Assembly: GCA_031127075.1 (NCBI GenBank)
Contig: JARIFA010000021.1
Span: forward strand, 1-32,082
Direction of reading: 5' to 3'
Origin: Gemmatimonadota bacterium
Lineage (GTDB): Bacteria > Gemmatimonadota > Gemmatimonadetes > Gemmatimonadales > Gemmatimonadaceae
DNA length: 32,082 bases
Numbering within the stretch: the first letter of the stretch is position 1; every line of letters begins with the position of its first letter. A model generated the notes under the pieces. The model searched no databases. It saw nothing but the letters and a program-made list of their open reading frames with translations, and was not told the origin of the DNA. The position numbers and the translations under genes were made by a program. This document shows, piece after piece, positions 8,678 to 16,500 of the stretch.

Positions 8678-10789
8678 ATGACTCCGACCTCCGCCAAAGC
8701 GCGCCGTGCCACCCACGGGCTCTCGAAGGCCCAGCTCGTCGCGGCCTACCGCACCATGCTCCTGTCGCGCCGCGTCGACGACAAGGAGATCCAGCTCAAG
8801 CGGCAGAACAAGATCTTCTTCCAGATCTCGGGTGCGGGCCACGAGGCGGTCCTCGCCGCTGCCGGCTGCGTCTTCAAGCCCGGACACGACTGGTTCTACA
8901 CCTATTACCGCGACCGCGCCCTCTGCCTCGCGCTCGGGATGACCGCGGCGGAGATGCTCTACTCGGCCGTCGGCGCGGCGATCGATCCGAACTCCGGCGG
9001 GCGGCAGATGCCGTCGCACTGGGGGCTCAAGAAGGCGAACATCGTCTCCGCCTCCTCCCCCACCGGGACGCAGTTCCTCCAAGCCGTCGGCTCCGCCGAG
9101 GCGGTGCTCCGCGCCAAGGCGCTCGGCGTCACCGAGGGGTTCGCGGACGATGAGGTCGTCTTCGTCTCCACCGGCGATGGTACCACGTCGGAAGGGGAGT
9201 TCTGGGAGTCGCTCAACTCCGCCTGCAACCTGAAGGCGCCGGTCGTCTACCTCGTCGAGGACAACGGCTACGCCATCTCCGTGCCCGTCGAGGTGAACAC
9301 CGCCGGCGGGTCGATCTCCAAGCTCGTGACCGGCTTCCCAGGGCTCTACATCCAGGAGGTCGACGGGTGCGACTTCCTCGCCTCGGTCGAAGTCCTGCAG
9401 CGGGCGGTGGACTACGCGCGGGCGCGGAAGGGGCCGGCGCTCGTGCACGCGAAGGTGATCCGCCCGTACTCGCACTCGCTCTCGGACGACGAGGTGATGT
9501 ACCGCCCCGACGCCGAGCGGGCCGCCGATGCGGCACGCGATCCGATCACGACGTATCCGCAGTGGCTGATCGACGAGGGGTACGCGACGGCGGCGGAGAT
9601 CGAGGCGATCCAGGCGTCCGTGGACGCTGAGGTGCTCGCGGCGACGGATGACGCGCTCGCGCAGCCGCAGCCCGCGCCGGAGACGGCGGGGTTCGCGGTC
9701 TACTCGCCCGAGGTGGACCCGACGGGAGAGTCGTTCGACACCGAGGATGACCCGCAGTTCAGCGGGGATCCGACGACGATGGTCGACCTGCTCAACGTCT
9801 GCATGAAGGACGAGATGCGGCGTGACGGGCGAATCGTCGTCTTCGGCGAGGACGTGGCCGACGTCTCGCGCGAGGAGTACCTCGGGCAGGTGAAGGGGAA
9901 GGGTGGCGTCTTCAAGGTGACGTGGGGGCTGCAGAAGGAGTTCGGTGGGACACGGGTGTACAACTCCCCGCTCGCCGAGGCGAACATCATCGGGCGCGCG
10001 ATCGGGATGGCGCTGCGTGGGTTCAAGCCGGTGGTGGAGATCCAGTTCTTCGACTACATCTGGCCCGCGTACATGCAGCTGCGGGACGAGCTCGCGACGA
10101 TGCGCTGGCGGTCGAACAACGCCTTCGCGGCGCCGGTGGTGGTGCGCACGACGTACGGCGGCTACATCCGCGGCGCGATCTATCACTCACAGACGGGGGC
10201 GTCGCTCTTCACGCACTGCCCGGGGCTCCGGGTGGTCTGCCCGAGCACCGCGCTCGACGCGAACGGGCTGCTGCGCACGGCGATCCGCTGCGACGACCCG
10301 GTGATCTTCCTCGAGCACAAGCACCTGTACCGGCAGACGTACAACAAGGCCGCGTACCCGGGCCCGAACTTCATGATCCCATTCGGGAAGGCGAAGACCG
10401 TAAAGGCGGGGACCGACGTGACGGTCGTGACCTACGGCGCCACGGTGCAGCGCGCGCTCACCGCGGCGAAGCAGGTGGAGGAGTCACGCGGCCTCTCGGT
10501 GGAGGTCATCGACCTCCGGACGCTCTCCCCGTGGGACCAGGAGGCGGTGTACGCCTCAGCCAAGAAGACGGGGCGCGTGATCGTGGCGTACGAGGATTCG
10601 ATCTCGTGGGGCTACGGCGCGGAGATCGCGGCACGGATCGCGGACGATTGCTTCGCGTGGCTCGATGCGCCGGTCAAGCGGGTGGCGAGCACGGACACGT
10701 TCGTGGGGTACGCGCCGAGCCTCGAGGATGTGATCCTGCCGCAGGTGGGGGATTTCGTGAAGGCGTACGAGGACATCGCCGCCTTCTGA
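8678..10789 (+). CDS. 2-oxoacid dehydrogenase E1, fused alpha and beta subunits
   Basis: The product is 703 aa, a thiamine-diphosphate enzyme decarboxylating a 2-oxoacid (branched-chain or pyruvate) for an E2 lipoyl partner. The alpha half (about 1-350) has GAGHEA and the ThDP motif GDGTTSEG (G166-D167-G168) ending at DNGYAIS (N196), the GDG-N30-N spacing. The beta half starts near residue 367 (TTMVDLLN) and has VFGEDV, NSPLAE and YGGYIRG. Alpha-beta fusions of this kind are common in Gemmatimonadota and Bacteroidetes relatives. The linker is acidic and Pro-rich. No E2 or E3 gene is adjacent, so partners are elsewhere. ATG 8678 is chosen; ATG 8660 behind AGGGGGAG is a real alternative adding six residues. 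Substrate class is not settled by sequence alone. Confidence 0.92.
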   Translation: MTPTSAKARRATHGLSKAQLVAAYRTMLLSRRVDDKEIQLKRQNKIFFQISGAGHEAVLAAAGCVFKPGHDWFYTYYRDRALCLALGMTAAEMLYSAVGAAIDPNSGGRQMPSHWGLKKANIVSASSPTGTQFLQAVGSAEAVLRAKALGVTEGFADDEVVFVSTGDGTTSEGEFWESLNSACNLKAPVVYLVEDNGYAISVPVEVNTAGGSISKLVTGFPGLYIQEVDGCDFLASVEVLQRAVDYARARKGPALVHAKVIRPYSHSLSDDEVMYRPDAERAADAARDPITTYPQWLIDEGYATAAEIEAIQASVDAEVLAATDDALAQPQPAPETAGFAVYSPEVDPTGESFDTEDDPQFSGDPTTMVDLLNVCMKDEMRRDGRIVVFGEDVADVSREEYLGQVKGKGGVFKVTWGLQKEFGGTRVYNSPLAEANIIGRAIGMALRGFKPVVEIQFFDYIWPAYMQLRDELATMRWRSNNAFAAPVVVRTTYGGYIRGAIYHSQTGASLFTHCPGLRVVCPSTALDANGLLRTAIRCDDPVIFLEHKHLYRQTYNKAAYPGPNFMIPFGKAKTVKAGTDVTVVTYGATVQRALTAAKQVEESRGLSVEVIDLRTLSPWDQEAVYASAKKTGRVIVAYEDSISWGYGAEIAARIADDCFAWLDAPVKRVASTDTFVGYAPSLEDVILPQVGDFVKAYEDIAAF

Positions 10790-10807
10790 GCCTGCCCGGA
10801 GTGGGCG

Positions 10808-11128
10808 CTACCCCCGCCGCTCCATCGCATCTCTGATATCGAGCAGGATTTCGAAGTAGAGTTGGTCGCGCATATACGCGAACTGCAACGACTCGAGCTT
10901 CAGCGGGTCGTTCTCGACCTTCGCCTTCTGGTACACCTCGTCGAAGGCCGACTCGAGGTTCTGCAGGATGCGTTCACGGGACCGGGACATCGGGATCTGC
11001 TCCAGAGCGGCGAAGGTGAGCCGAGGTGCGACGACGGGCGCCGGGGGTACCGGCGCCGGGGCGGACTCGAGGAGGTACTTGGCGGCGGCCCCGAAGAGGT
11101 CGCGACGCGGATCGGTGGGCAACGGCAT
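10808..11128 (-). CDS. Conserved-looking small protein of unknown function
   Basis: The product is 106 aa and I recognise no family. It is probably cytoplasmic, with no signal peptide or membrane segment. A Pro/Ala-rich stretch (about 22-36) separates a short N-terminus from a charged helical part (about 45-103) containing RERILQNLESAFDEVYQKAK, likely a helical hairpin or short coiled coil. The gene starts 16 bp after the acyl-CoA synthetase stop on the same strand, so it may be co-transcribed. However, TAGATT lies 8 nt before its ATG and could drive it separately. It converges on the E1 gene, with an 18-bp gap. Confidence 0.7.
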   Translation of the reverse strand: MPLPTDPRRDLFGAAAKYLLESAPAPVPPAPVVAPRLTFAALEQIPMSRSRERILQNLESAFDEVYQKAKVENDPLKLESLQFAYMRDQLYFEILLDIRDAMERRG

Positions 11129-11136
11129 CGAGACGG

Positions 11137-11142
11137 AATCTA
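11137..11142 (-). promoter_or_regulatory. TAGATT, -10-like, 8 nt before ATG of small unknown gene
   Basis: On the minus strand TAGATT is followed by 8 nt and the ATG at 11128. It sits between the acyl-CoA synthetase stop and this start, so it could be an internal leaderless promoter. Confidence 0.35.
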
Positions 11143-11144
11143 CC

Positions 11145-12812
11145 TCACTGCCAGAGCACCGGCCGGCCGGCGGCGTACCACGACTCCACGTGCGGCGCCG
11201 CCATCGCCTCGATCCGCGACCGCTTGATCTTCATCGTCGGCGTCAGCGTCTCCGACTCGATCGACCAGGGCGACGACGCGACCACGAACATCTGCAGCCG
11301 CTCATACTCGGCCACGTGACGATTCACCACGCCGAGCCACTCGGTCAGCGTCTTCTCGAGCTCGGCGCGGACCACGGCGTCCTGCATCTTCGGGCGGAGG
11401 TGTTCGGCGAGCACCACCATCGCGTACGCGGCCGGCTGCCCGACGCCGCTCACGCACGAAAGTTCGATTGCCTCGTGCTCGTTGATGAAGTTCTCGATCG
11501 GCGCCGGGGCGACGTACTTCCCCTTCGCCGTCTTAAAGAGCTCCTTCACCCGGCCCGTGATCCGGAGCAGACCATCGGGACGCCGCTCGCCGCGGTCCCC
11601 CGTGCGGAAGAAGCCGTCTGACGTGAACGACTCCGCCGTGAGCTCCGGAAGCTTGTAGTAGCCCACCATGCACCCGGGCGACTTGATCAGGACCTCCCCC
11701 TCCTCGCTGATGCGCACTTGGACGTCGTCATACGGGACGCCGACGTAGCCCGGGAGCTTGTGCGTCGCGGTCGAGAGGTGGCTGTACGCGAAGTCCTCGC
11801 TCATCGCATACCCCTCGAGGAGGTTGAGTCCGAGACGACGGTACCACGCGATGAGCTCGGCGGGGATGGGCGCCGAACCGGACCCGGCGAGGCGCACCTG
11901 ATCGAGCCCGAGCCCCTTGAGGACCTTCTTCCCGATGAGCCGATTGAGCAGCGGGATGCGCAGGAGCCGATCGAGCTTCGGCGCCGGCATCTTCGCGAAC
12001 ACGCCCTGCTGGAACTTGAGCCAGAGGCGCGGCACCGAGATGAAGATCGTCGGGCGCGCGCGCTGGATGTCGGCGACGAAAGTGTCGAGCGCCTCGGCGA
12101 AGAAGATGTGCCCGCCCGCCACGAATGAGGTGCATTCGATGTACGCGCGCTCGAAGACGTGCGCGAGCGGGAGGTACGAGAGCGCACGGTCCTCGGGGGA
12201 GAAGTCGATGCCGCGCACGATCCCTTCGGCCGCCGCGGTGACGTGCCCGAAATCGTGCATCACGCCCTTCGGTGTACCGGTCGAGCCGCTTGTGTAGAGG
12301 AGCAGCGCGAGCTCATCGGCCGCACGGGCCGGCTGACCGCCGAGCGGTGCGACCGTCGCGATGACCTGATCCCACGCCGCGCCGATGACCGTGGGCGCGA
12401 GCGGGAAGCTGAGCCGGTGCATCGCCTCGGGGATCCCGGGGAGCTGCGCCTCCCACCCAGCGTCGAGTTTGCCGATGAAGATCGCCTTCGCCTCGCTGTG
12501 CTCGAGAATGTAGCTGATGGTGTCGGCCTTCTCGGTCGGGAAGATCGCGACGGTGGTGAAGCCGCCCATCCAGATGGCCAGCTCGGCCATGAAGAAGTGG
12601 GCGCAGTTCTTGGTGAGCATCGCCACCTTGTCGCCCGGCTGGAGGCCGAGGCTCCGAAGGTGGGCTGCCATCCGCCGCGCCTCATCGAGGACCTGTCGCC
12701 AGGTGTAGTCGATGGTCTTCCCACCGCCGACCGGCTGGGTCAGGTAGACCCGGTCGGCGAAAGCGGTCTCCTTTTCATAGATGTAGTCGAGGATGAGCTT
12801 CGTCGGGGCCAT
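11145..12812 (-). CDS. AMP-forming long-chain acyl-CoA synthetase
   Basis: The product is 555 aa, a member of the ANL (adenylate-forming) family that activates a fatty acid to acyl-AMP and then acyl-CoA. The P-loop-like motif YTSGSTGTPKG is at 173-183. EGYAMSE (A5-type), the YYK/GFFRTGDRGE block and GRVKELFKTAKGKYVAP (hinge and C-terminal lysine region) follow, so both N- and C-terminal domains are complete. The KELFKTAKGKYV pattern is typical of long-chain (FadD/FAA-like) members. ATG 12812 is preceded by GCGAGG 7 nt upstream and by TATACT further up. The function fits the fadI-fadJ operon at 20208-24604, though it is not linked to it. Confidence 0.9.
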   Translation of the reverse strand: MAPTKLILDYIYEKETAFADRVYLTQPVGGGKTIDYTWRQVLDEARRMAAHLRSLGLQPGDKVAMLTKNCAHFFMAELAIWMGGFTTVAIFPTEKADTISYILEHSEAKAIFIGKLDAGWEAQLPGIPEAMHRLSFPLAPTVIGAAWDQVIATVAPLGGQPARAADELALLLYTSGSTGTPKGVMHDFGHVTAAAEGIVRGIDFSPEDRALSYLPLAHVFERAYIECTSFVAGGHIFFAEALDTFVADIQRARPTIFISVPRLWLKFQQGVFAKMPAPKLDRLLRIPLLNRLIGKKVLKGLGLDQVRLAGSGSAPIPAELIAWYRRLGLNLLEGYAMSEDFAYSHLSTATHKLPGYVGVPYDDVQVRISEEGEVLIKSPGCMVGYYKLPELTAESFTSDGFFRTGDRGERRPDGLLRITGRVKELFKTAKGKYVAPAPIENFINEHEAIELSCVSGVGQPAAYAMVVLAEHLRPKMQDAVVRAELEKTLTEWLGVVNRHVAEYERLQMFVVASSPWSIESETLTPTMKIKRSRIEAMAAPHVESWYAAGRPVLWQ

Positions 12813-12841
12813 ACCGGGACCTCGCTGGAGGGATTTGGCAG

Positions 12842-12847
12842 AGTATA
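12842..12847 (-). promoter_or_regulatory. TATACT, -10 box of acyl-CoA synthetase gene
   Basis: TATACT on the minus strand lies 29 nt before ATG 12812, leaving a leader of about 22 nt that carries GCGAGG as ribosome binding site. No good -35 is visible at 16-18 nt. Confidence 0.45.
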
Positions 12848-12871
12848 GGGGTCGGGAGCGCTCGGGGGGAG

Positions 12872-12977
12872 GCTGAAGGCTGGAAGCTGGAGGATGAAAG
12901 TTCGACGGCGGTAGGTCCCGCCTTCAGCGCACTGCTGTCAGCGTGCGGCTTCCAGCTTCCAGCTTCCAGCTTTCAGC
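12872..12977. repeat. Long imperfect inverted repeat built of heptanucleotide units
   Basis: Positions 12872-12900 and the reverse complement of 12949-12977 match at 25 of 29 bases, separated by 48 bp. Each arm is made of 7-bp units. On the plus strand 12950-12991 reads TTCCAGC three times, then TTTCAGC, ATTGAGC, ATTGAGT. The left arm carries CTCCAGC, TTCCAGC and CTTCAGC on the minus strand. It occupies the 291-bp gap between divergent genes and could form a cruciform or RNA hairpin. Related units occur in two signal-peptide coding regions (18680-18712 and 30374-30401). Confidence 0.8.
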
Positions 12978-13003
12978 ATTGAGCATTGAGTTCCGCCCCC
13001 GCC

Positions 13004-13018
13004 TGGCACACCACTTGC
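13004..13018 (+). promoter_or_regulatory. -24/-12 (sigma-54 type) promoter upstream of HtpX gene
   Basis: TGGCAC, 5 nt, then TTGC gives GG and GC dinucleotides with exactly 10 nt between them, as in the sigma-54 consensus. The predicted transcript start is near 13030, about 74 nt before the ATG. A 6-bp hairpin (CCCGCC/GGCGGG, 13047-13063) lies in the leader. No activator-binding repeats were identified with confidence. Confidence 0.5.
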
Positions 13019-13103
13019 ACCCTTGGGGTATGACGTCAGGAAACGCCCCGCCAAAGTGGCGGGCGGACGCTGACGCGGCGCACCTCTTTGTCGGAGTCGA
13101 TCG

Positions 13104-13946
13104 ATGAACAACCTGAAGGTCTTCCTGCTGATGGCCGGTCTCACCGCCTTGGTCGGGGCGGCGGGCGGCGCGCTCGGCGGCCAGAGCGGGATGACGATCG
13201 CCCTGCTCTTCGCGGCGGGGATGAACGTCTTTATGTACTGGAACTCGGCGTCGATGGTCCTGCGCTCCTACCGCGCGCAGATCGTCGACCGGTCGCAGGC
13301 GCCGGACCTCTATGCGATGGTCGACCGGCTGCGCCAGCGGGCGGGACTGCCGATGCCCACCGTCGCGATCGCCCCGCACGACCAGCCGAACGCCTTCGCG
13401 ACGGGCCGCGACCCCGAGCACGCGGTGGTCTGCGTGACGTCAGGACTGCTCAAGCTGATGGACCGCGAGGAGCTCGAGGGCGTCATCGCGCACGAGTTGG
13501 CACACATCAAGAACCGCGACATGCTGCTGCAGACCGTCACCGCGACGATGGCGGGTTCGATCTCGAGTCTCGCGCAGATCGCGCAGTGGGGGATGCTCTT
13601 CGGCGGCGGGCGTGACGACGAGGAGCGCGGGAGCCCGGCCGCGGCGCTGGTGATGATGATCGTGGCGCCGCTCGCGGCGATGCTGATCCAGTTCGCGATC
13701 TCGCGGCAGCGCGAGTTCAAGGCGGACGCGGTGGGCGCGGAGATCCACGGCCAGGCCGGCGGGCTCGCGCGCGCGCTGAAGAAGCTCGACGCGTATGCGC
13801 AGCGCATCCCGATGGATGTGGCGCCCGCAGTCGCGCCGCTCGCGCAGGTGAACCCGCTCGCCGCGCACGGGGGCGGCCTCCGCTCGCTCTTCTCGACGCA
13901 CCCCGCCACCGAGGAGCGCGTCGCGCGGCTCATGGCGCGGGGGTGA
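13104..13946 (+). CDS. htpX: HtpX-like M48 membrane metalloprotease
   Basis: The product is 280 aa, an inner-membrane zinc protease involved in quality control of membrane proteins. Two N-terminal hydrophobic segments (about 5-27 and 30-50) precede the catalytic region. The zinc motif HELAH is at 130-134 (H130, E131, H134). A further hydrophobic segment (about 180-200) is followed by REFKADAVG with the third ligand E204. STHPATEERVARL near the C-terminus is the usual family end. Length matches HtpX. ATG 13104 has GGAG 7 nt upstream. In E. coli the gene is controlled by heat-shock and Cpx systems; here a -24/-12 promoter match precedes it. The last 17 bp overlap the convergent ferredoxin gene. 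Confidence 0.93.
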   Translation: MNNLKVFLLMAGLTALVGAAGGALGGQSGMTIALLFAAGMNVFMYWNSASMVLRSYRAQIVDRSQAPDLYAMVDRLRQRAGLPMPTVAIAPHDQPNAFATGRDPEHAVVCVTSGLLKLMDREELEGVIAHELAHIKNRDMLLQTVTATMAGSISSLAQIAQWGMLFGGGRDDEERGSPAAALVMMIVAPLAAMLIQFAISRQREFKADAVGAEIHGQAGGLARALKKLDAYAQRIPMDVAPAVAPLAQVNPLAAHGGGLRSLFSTHPATEERVARLMARG

Positions 13947-14295
13947 CCCCGTCGCCGAGGCGATGAAAGACCGCCTCGGTCACCACGCGCCCGTCGCGCA
14001 GATGCTCCACGACGATCCGTTCGAGGAGCGCCGGCGTGACGGGCGCGTACCACACCCCCTCGGGGTAGACCACCGCCACCGGCCCGCCGGCGCAGACACC
14101 GAGGCAGGGCGTCTCGCTCCGCTTCACGCGCTGCGGCCCGAAGAGGAGATCCTCACGCTGCAGCAGGCGGGCGAGTTGCGCGTAGAGCGCGCGCCCCGTG
14201 CGATCGGGCGCGCAGTACCCGCCGGTGCAGATGACGATGTGCCGCCGATATGGCTCCATCGTCGCCGGAATCGCACTCGGCGAATCGGCGGTCAC
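13930..14295 (-). CDS. Thioredoxin-like [2Fe-2S] ferredoxin, second of a tandem pair
   Basis: The product is 121 aa from GTG 14295, or 109 aa from ATG 14259; the shorter form matches the length of its neighbour. The thioredoxin-fold [2Fe-2S] ferredoxin pattern is clear: CTGGYC (C23, C28) and CLGVC (C64, C68) in the long numbering, followed by PVAVVYPEGVWY. The first cysteine pair is one residue closer than in the paralogue. GTG 14295 overlaps the upstream stop as GTGA and has AAGGAG immediately before it, though the spacing is very short. The electron partner is unknown. The two genes form a leftward operon; the 3' end overlaps htpX by 17 bp. Confidence 0.85.
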   Translation of the reverse strand: MTADSPSAIPATMEPYRRHIVICTGGYCAPDRTGRALYAQLARLLQREDLLFGPQRVKRSETPCLGVCAGGPVAVVYPEGVWYAPVTPALLERIVVEHLRDGRVVTEAVFHRLGDGVTPAP

Positions 14296-14618
14296 GGCTC
14301 CTTCGGCTTCTTGTACTCGCCCGGGGGCGCGACGTACCGCAACGCCTCCACCGGCGTGCCGCCGAGCAGATGCTCGTCGAGGATGCGCTTGGCGCCCGCG
14401 GCATCGACGCCCGCGTACCAGACATCCTCGGGATAGACGACGACCATCGGGCCGTGGCCGCACTGGCCCATGCAGCCCGACTGGTTGGCGCGGATGCGCT
14501 GCGCCATCCCGGCCTCGCGAAGGCCGTCCTTCAACACCTGGAACGTGGCGGCGGAGTCCTGCGAACCGCAGGTCTTGCCACCGGTGCAAACGAAGACGTG
14601 ACGCTCGAACTGACCCAT
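14292..14618 (-). CDS. Thioredoxin-like [2Fe-2S] ferredoxin, first of a tandem pair
   Basis: The product is 108 aa. It has the four cluster cysteines as CTGGKTC (C11, C17) and CMGQC (C49, C53), then PMVVVYPEDVWY, the conserved segment of this ferredoxin family. It is clearly paralogous to the next gene: the C-terminal halves align through the VVYPE.VWYA block. It ends in a Lys/Pro/Glu tail. ATG 14618 is chosen because the fold begins immediately; a longer in-frame extension is low-complexity. No clear Shine-Dalgarno is seen. A -10-like TAATGT on the minus strand (14674-14679) overlaps the putative promoter of the divergent amidohydrolase gene. Confidence 0.87.
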   Translation of the reverse strand: MGQFERHVFVCTGGKTCGSQDSAATFQVLKDGLREAGMAQRIRANQSGCMGQCGHGPMVVVYPEDVWYAGVDAAGAKRILDEHLLGGTPVEALRYVAPPGEYKKPKEP

Positions 14619-14672
14619 CGTTGTGTCCGGGGGGAGGATTCGGATCCAGGCGCGCACGACGCACGCCTTCCA

Positions 14673-14678
14673 TACATT
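14673..14678 (+). promoter_or_regulatory. TACATT, -10-like, 6 nt before ATG of amidohydrolase
   Basis: TACATT is followed by 6 nt and ATG 14685, suggesting a leaderless transcript. The same bases read TAATGT on the other strand (14674-14679), a possible -10 for the divergent ferredoxin operon, so the two promoters may overlap. Confidence 0.45.
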
Positions 14679-14684
14679 AGCGGT

Positions 14685-16025
14685 ATGACGCCCACACGCA
14701 TCATCGACAAACTTAGGACCGCTCACTCGCGCCACGCGGTCGGCGACGCGCGATCGATCATCCGCCACCTCGCGACCGTCGCGACCGCGGCCCTCCTCGG
14801 CGCCGCCACACTCGGCGCGCAGGCCATCGGGCCTTCGCCCGCCGGCGGCCCGAGCCGGCCCCTGTACCTCGTGCACGCGAACGTCGTCGACGGCGTGACC
14901 GCGACGGTCATCCGCGACGCGACGATCGTGATCGAGGGGTCGCGCATCACGCGGATCGCGGCAGGGTTGGCGACGCCGCGCGGCAGCGGGGTGCAGGTCA
15001 TCGACCTCGCGGGGCGCTGGGTCGCGCCCGGCCTGATCGACGCGCACACCCACATCGCGACCCTCCCGAACGCGCGGCGTGCCCTCTTCTCCGGCGTCAC
15101 CACGGTGCGCTCGGCGAGCGTCCCCGCGTTCCAGGACGTCGCGATGCGCGCGCAGGCCCGTGCCGGCCAGATCGTCGCGCCCGACGTGCTCGCCACCGGC
15201 GTCTTCGTCACGCCGTCGCTCGGCGAAACGGTCCTCGCCGACCCGCGTCTCGGCGCGCTCGCTGGCGGGGTGACCACGACCGACCACCTGCGCGCCCTCG
15301 TCCGCATCAACCTCGACCGCGGTGTCGACTGGATCAAGACGCGCGGCACCGAGCGCGCGGGCCTGCCCGATACCGACCCCCGCAAGCAGGTGTACGACGA
15401 GGCGGAGCTCCGCGCGATCGTCGAGGAGGCGGCCACCAAGGGCGTCCCCGTGATGGCGCACGCGCACGGCGACGAGGGGGCCTACGCGGCCGTCGCCGCC
15501 GGTGTGAAGAGCATCGAGCACGGGACGTATCTCTCCGACTCCACGCTCCGCCTGATGCGGCAGAAGGGAACGTGGTTCGTCCCGACGCTCTCGACCGTGG
15601 TGGATCTCACGCAGCCCGGGGGTGACTACGACGACCCCGTGCTCACGCTCCGCGGCCAGCACATGCTGCCGCGCCTCGAAGACGCGATCCGGCGCGCGCA
15701 CGCGCTCGGCGTGCGCATCGCCGCGGGCGCGGACACCGACTACGGCGCGGAGGGGACCACGCGCATCGCGCACGAGGTGATGCGCTTCCGCGCGCTCGGA
15801 CTCTCGCCGGCGGAGGCGCTCGCGACCGCGACGAGCGGTGCGGCGGAGCTCCTCGGCATCGCGTCGCGCACGGGGCGCCTCGCCGTCGGGATGGAGGCGG
15901 ACCTGATCGTCCTCGAAGCGAACCCGCTCGAGGATCCGATGGCATTGCAGGACGTGCTCGTGGTGATCACCGACGGGCGCGTCGTCCTCAACCGCACGCC
16001 CTTCGGGCGGCAGGGAGCTCGATGA
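14685..16025 (+). CDS. Exported amidohydrolase-superfamily metal-dependent hydrolase
   Basis: The product is 446 aa. An unusually long basic N-terminal region (about 30 residues) precedes a hydrophobic segment ending TLGAQ, with likely cleavage before Gln46; the enzyme should be periplasmic. The TIM-barrel amidohydrolase has GLIDAHTH (H121, H123), a lysine in DWIKTRG that may be carboxylated, MAHAHG and SIEHGTY histidines, and the aspartate in GADTDYG. It closes with MEADLIVLEANPLED, typical of imidazolonepropionase/prolidase-like members. A dipeptidase or imidazolone-type substrate is likely but not determined. The gene is coupled to the following OsmC gene by ATGA. Confidence 0.87.
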   Translation: MTPTRIIDKLRTAHSRHAVGDARSIIRHLATVATAALLGAATLGAQAIGPSPAGGPSRPLYLVHANVVDGVTATVIRDATIVIEGSRITRIAAGLATPRGSGVQVIDLAGRWVAPGLIDAHTHIATLPNARRALFSGVTTVRSASVPAFQDVAMRAQARAGQIVAPDVLATGVFVTPSLGETVLADPRLGALAGGVTTTDHLRALVRINLDRGVDWIKTRGTERAGLPDTDPRKQVYDEAELRAIVEEAATKGVPVMAHAHGDEGAYAAVAAGVKSIEHGTYLSDSTLRLMRQKGTWFVPTLSTVVDLTQPGGDYDDPVLTLRGQHMLPRLEDAIRRAHALGVRIAAGADTDYGAEGTTRIAHEVMRFRALGLSPAEALATATSGAAELLGIASRTGRLAVGMEADLIVLEANPLEDPMALQDVLVVITDGRVVLNRTPFGRQGAR

Positions 16026-16435
16026 GCGGCAAGGTGAACACGGTCGTCGTCACGTGGGCGGGCGACCATCGCTTCGATGGCGGCCGGCCCGACAGCCCGC
16101 ACACGATCCGCCTCGACGCCTCTGCGCAGACGGGACCAGGCCCGGTGGACGGGCTCCTCTGCGCCCTCGCGAGCTGCACCGGCGTGGACGTGGTCGACAT
16201 CCTCGAGAAGCGCCGGACGCCGGTGGCCTCGCTCGCGATCGCCGTGACGGGGCAGCGTGTGGACGCGGTGCCGGCGCGCCTCATGGCGATCCACCTCGCC
16301 TATACGATCACCGGCGAGGGAATCGAACGCGTGCACGCGGAGCGGGCGATTGAGCTCGCGGTCACGAAGTACTGCTCGGTGCGCGACTCGCTCCGCGAGG
16401 ACATCGCAGTGACCTGGTCGCTCGAGCTGGCCTGA
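16022..16435 (+). CDS. OsmC-family protein
   Basis: The product is 137 aa. OsmC/Ohr-type proteins are cytoplasmic thiol peroxidases that reduce organic hydroperoxides. The conserved cysteine after the central helix start is C52 (ASCTGVDVVDIL) and the second is C118 (VTKYCSVRDSL), so the redox pair is present; an extra C47 lies just before. The YhfA/OsmC-like arrangement fits better than Ohr, but the subgroup is not certain. It overlaps the amidohydrolase stop by ATGA, so the two are co-translated although their functions have no obvious link. Confidence 0.88.
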   Translation: MSGKVNTVVVTWAGDHRFDGGRPDSPHTIRLDASAQTGPGPVDGLLCALASCTGVDVVDILEKRRTPVASLAIAVTGQRVDAVPARLMAIHLAYTITGEGIERVHAERAIELAVTKYCSVRDSLREDIAVTWSLELA

Positions 16436-16470
16436 ACGGTCCCCGATACCGTCGGGCGGTCGTGGGGCCG

Positions 16471-16500
16471 CGCTAGTGACGCACTAGCGACTCACTAGCG
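16471..16500. repeat. CGCTAGTG/CACTAGCG cluster between convergent genes
   Basis: CGCTAGTG (16471-16478), 3 nt, CACTAGCG (16482-16489), 3 nt, CACTAGCG (16493-16500). The first two form an 8-bp hairpin with a 3-nt loop; the second and third are direct repeats 11 bp apart. The last copy overlaps the moaB stop. CTAG is usually rare in such GC-rich DNA. It may be a transcript-end structure or a protein-binding site. Confidence 0.6.

Noticed and set aside
8663..10186. Minus-strand open frame of 507 codons inside the E1 gene
   Set aside because: It is an antisense shadow of the E1 gene with Arg/His/Asp-rich composition and no recognisable motif.
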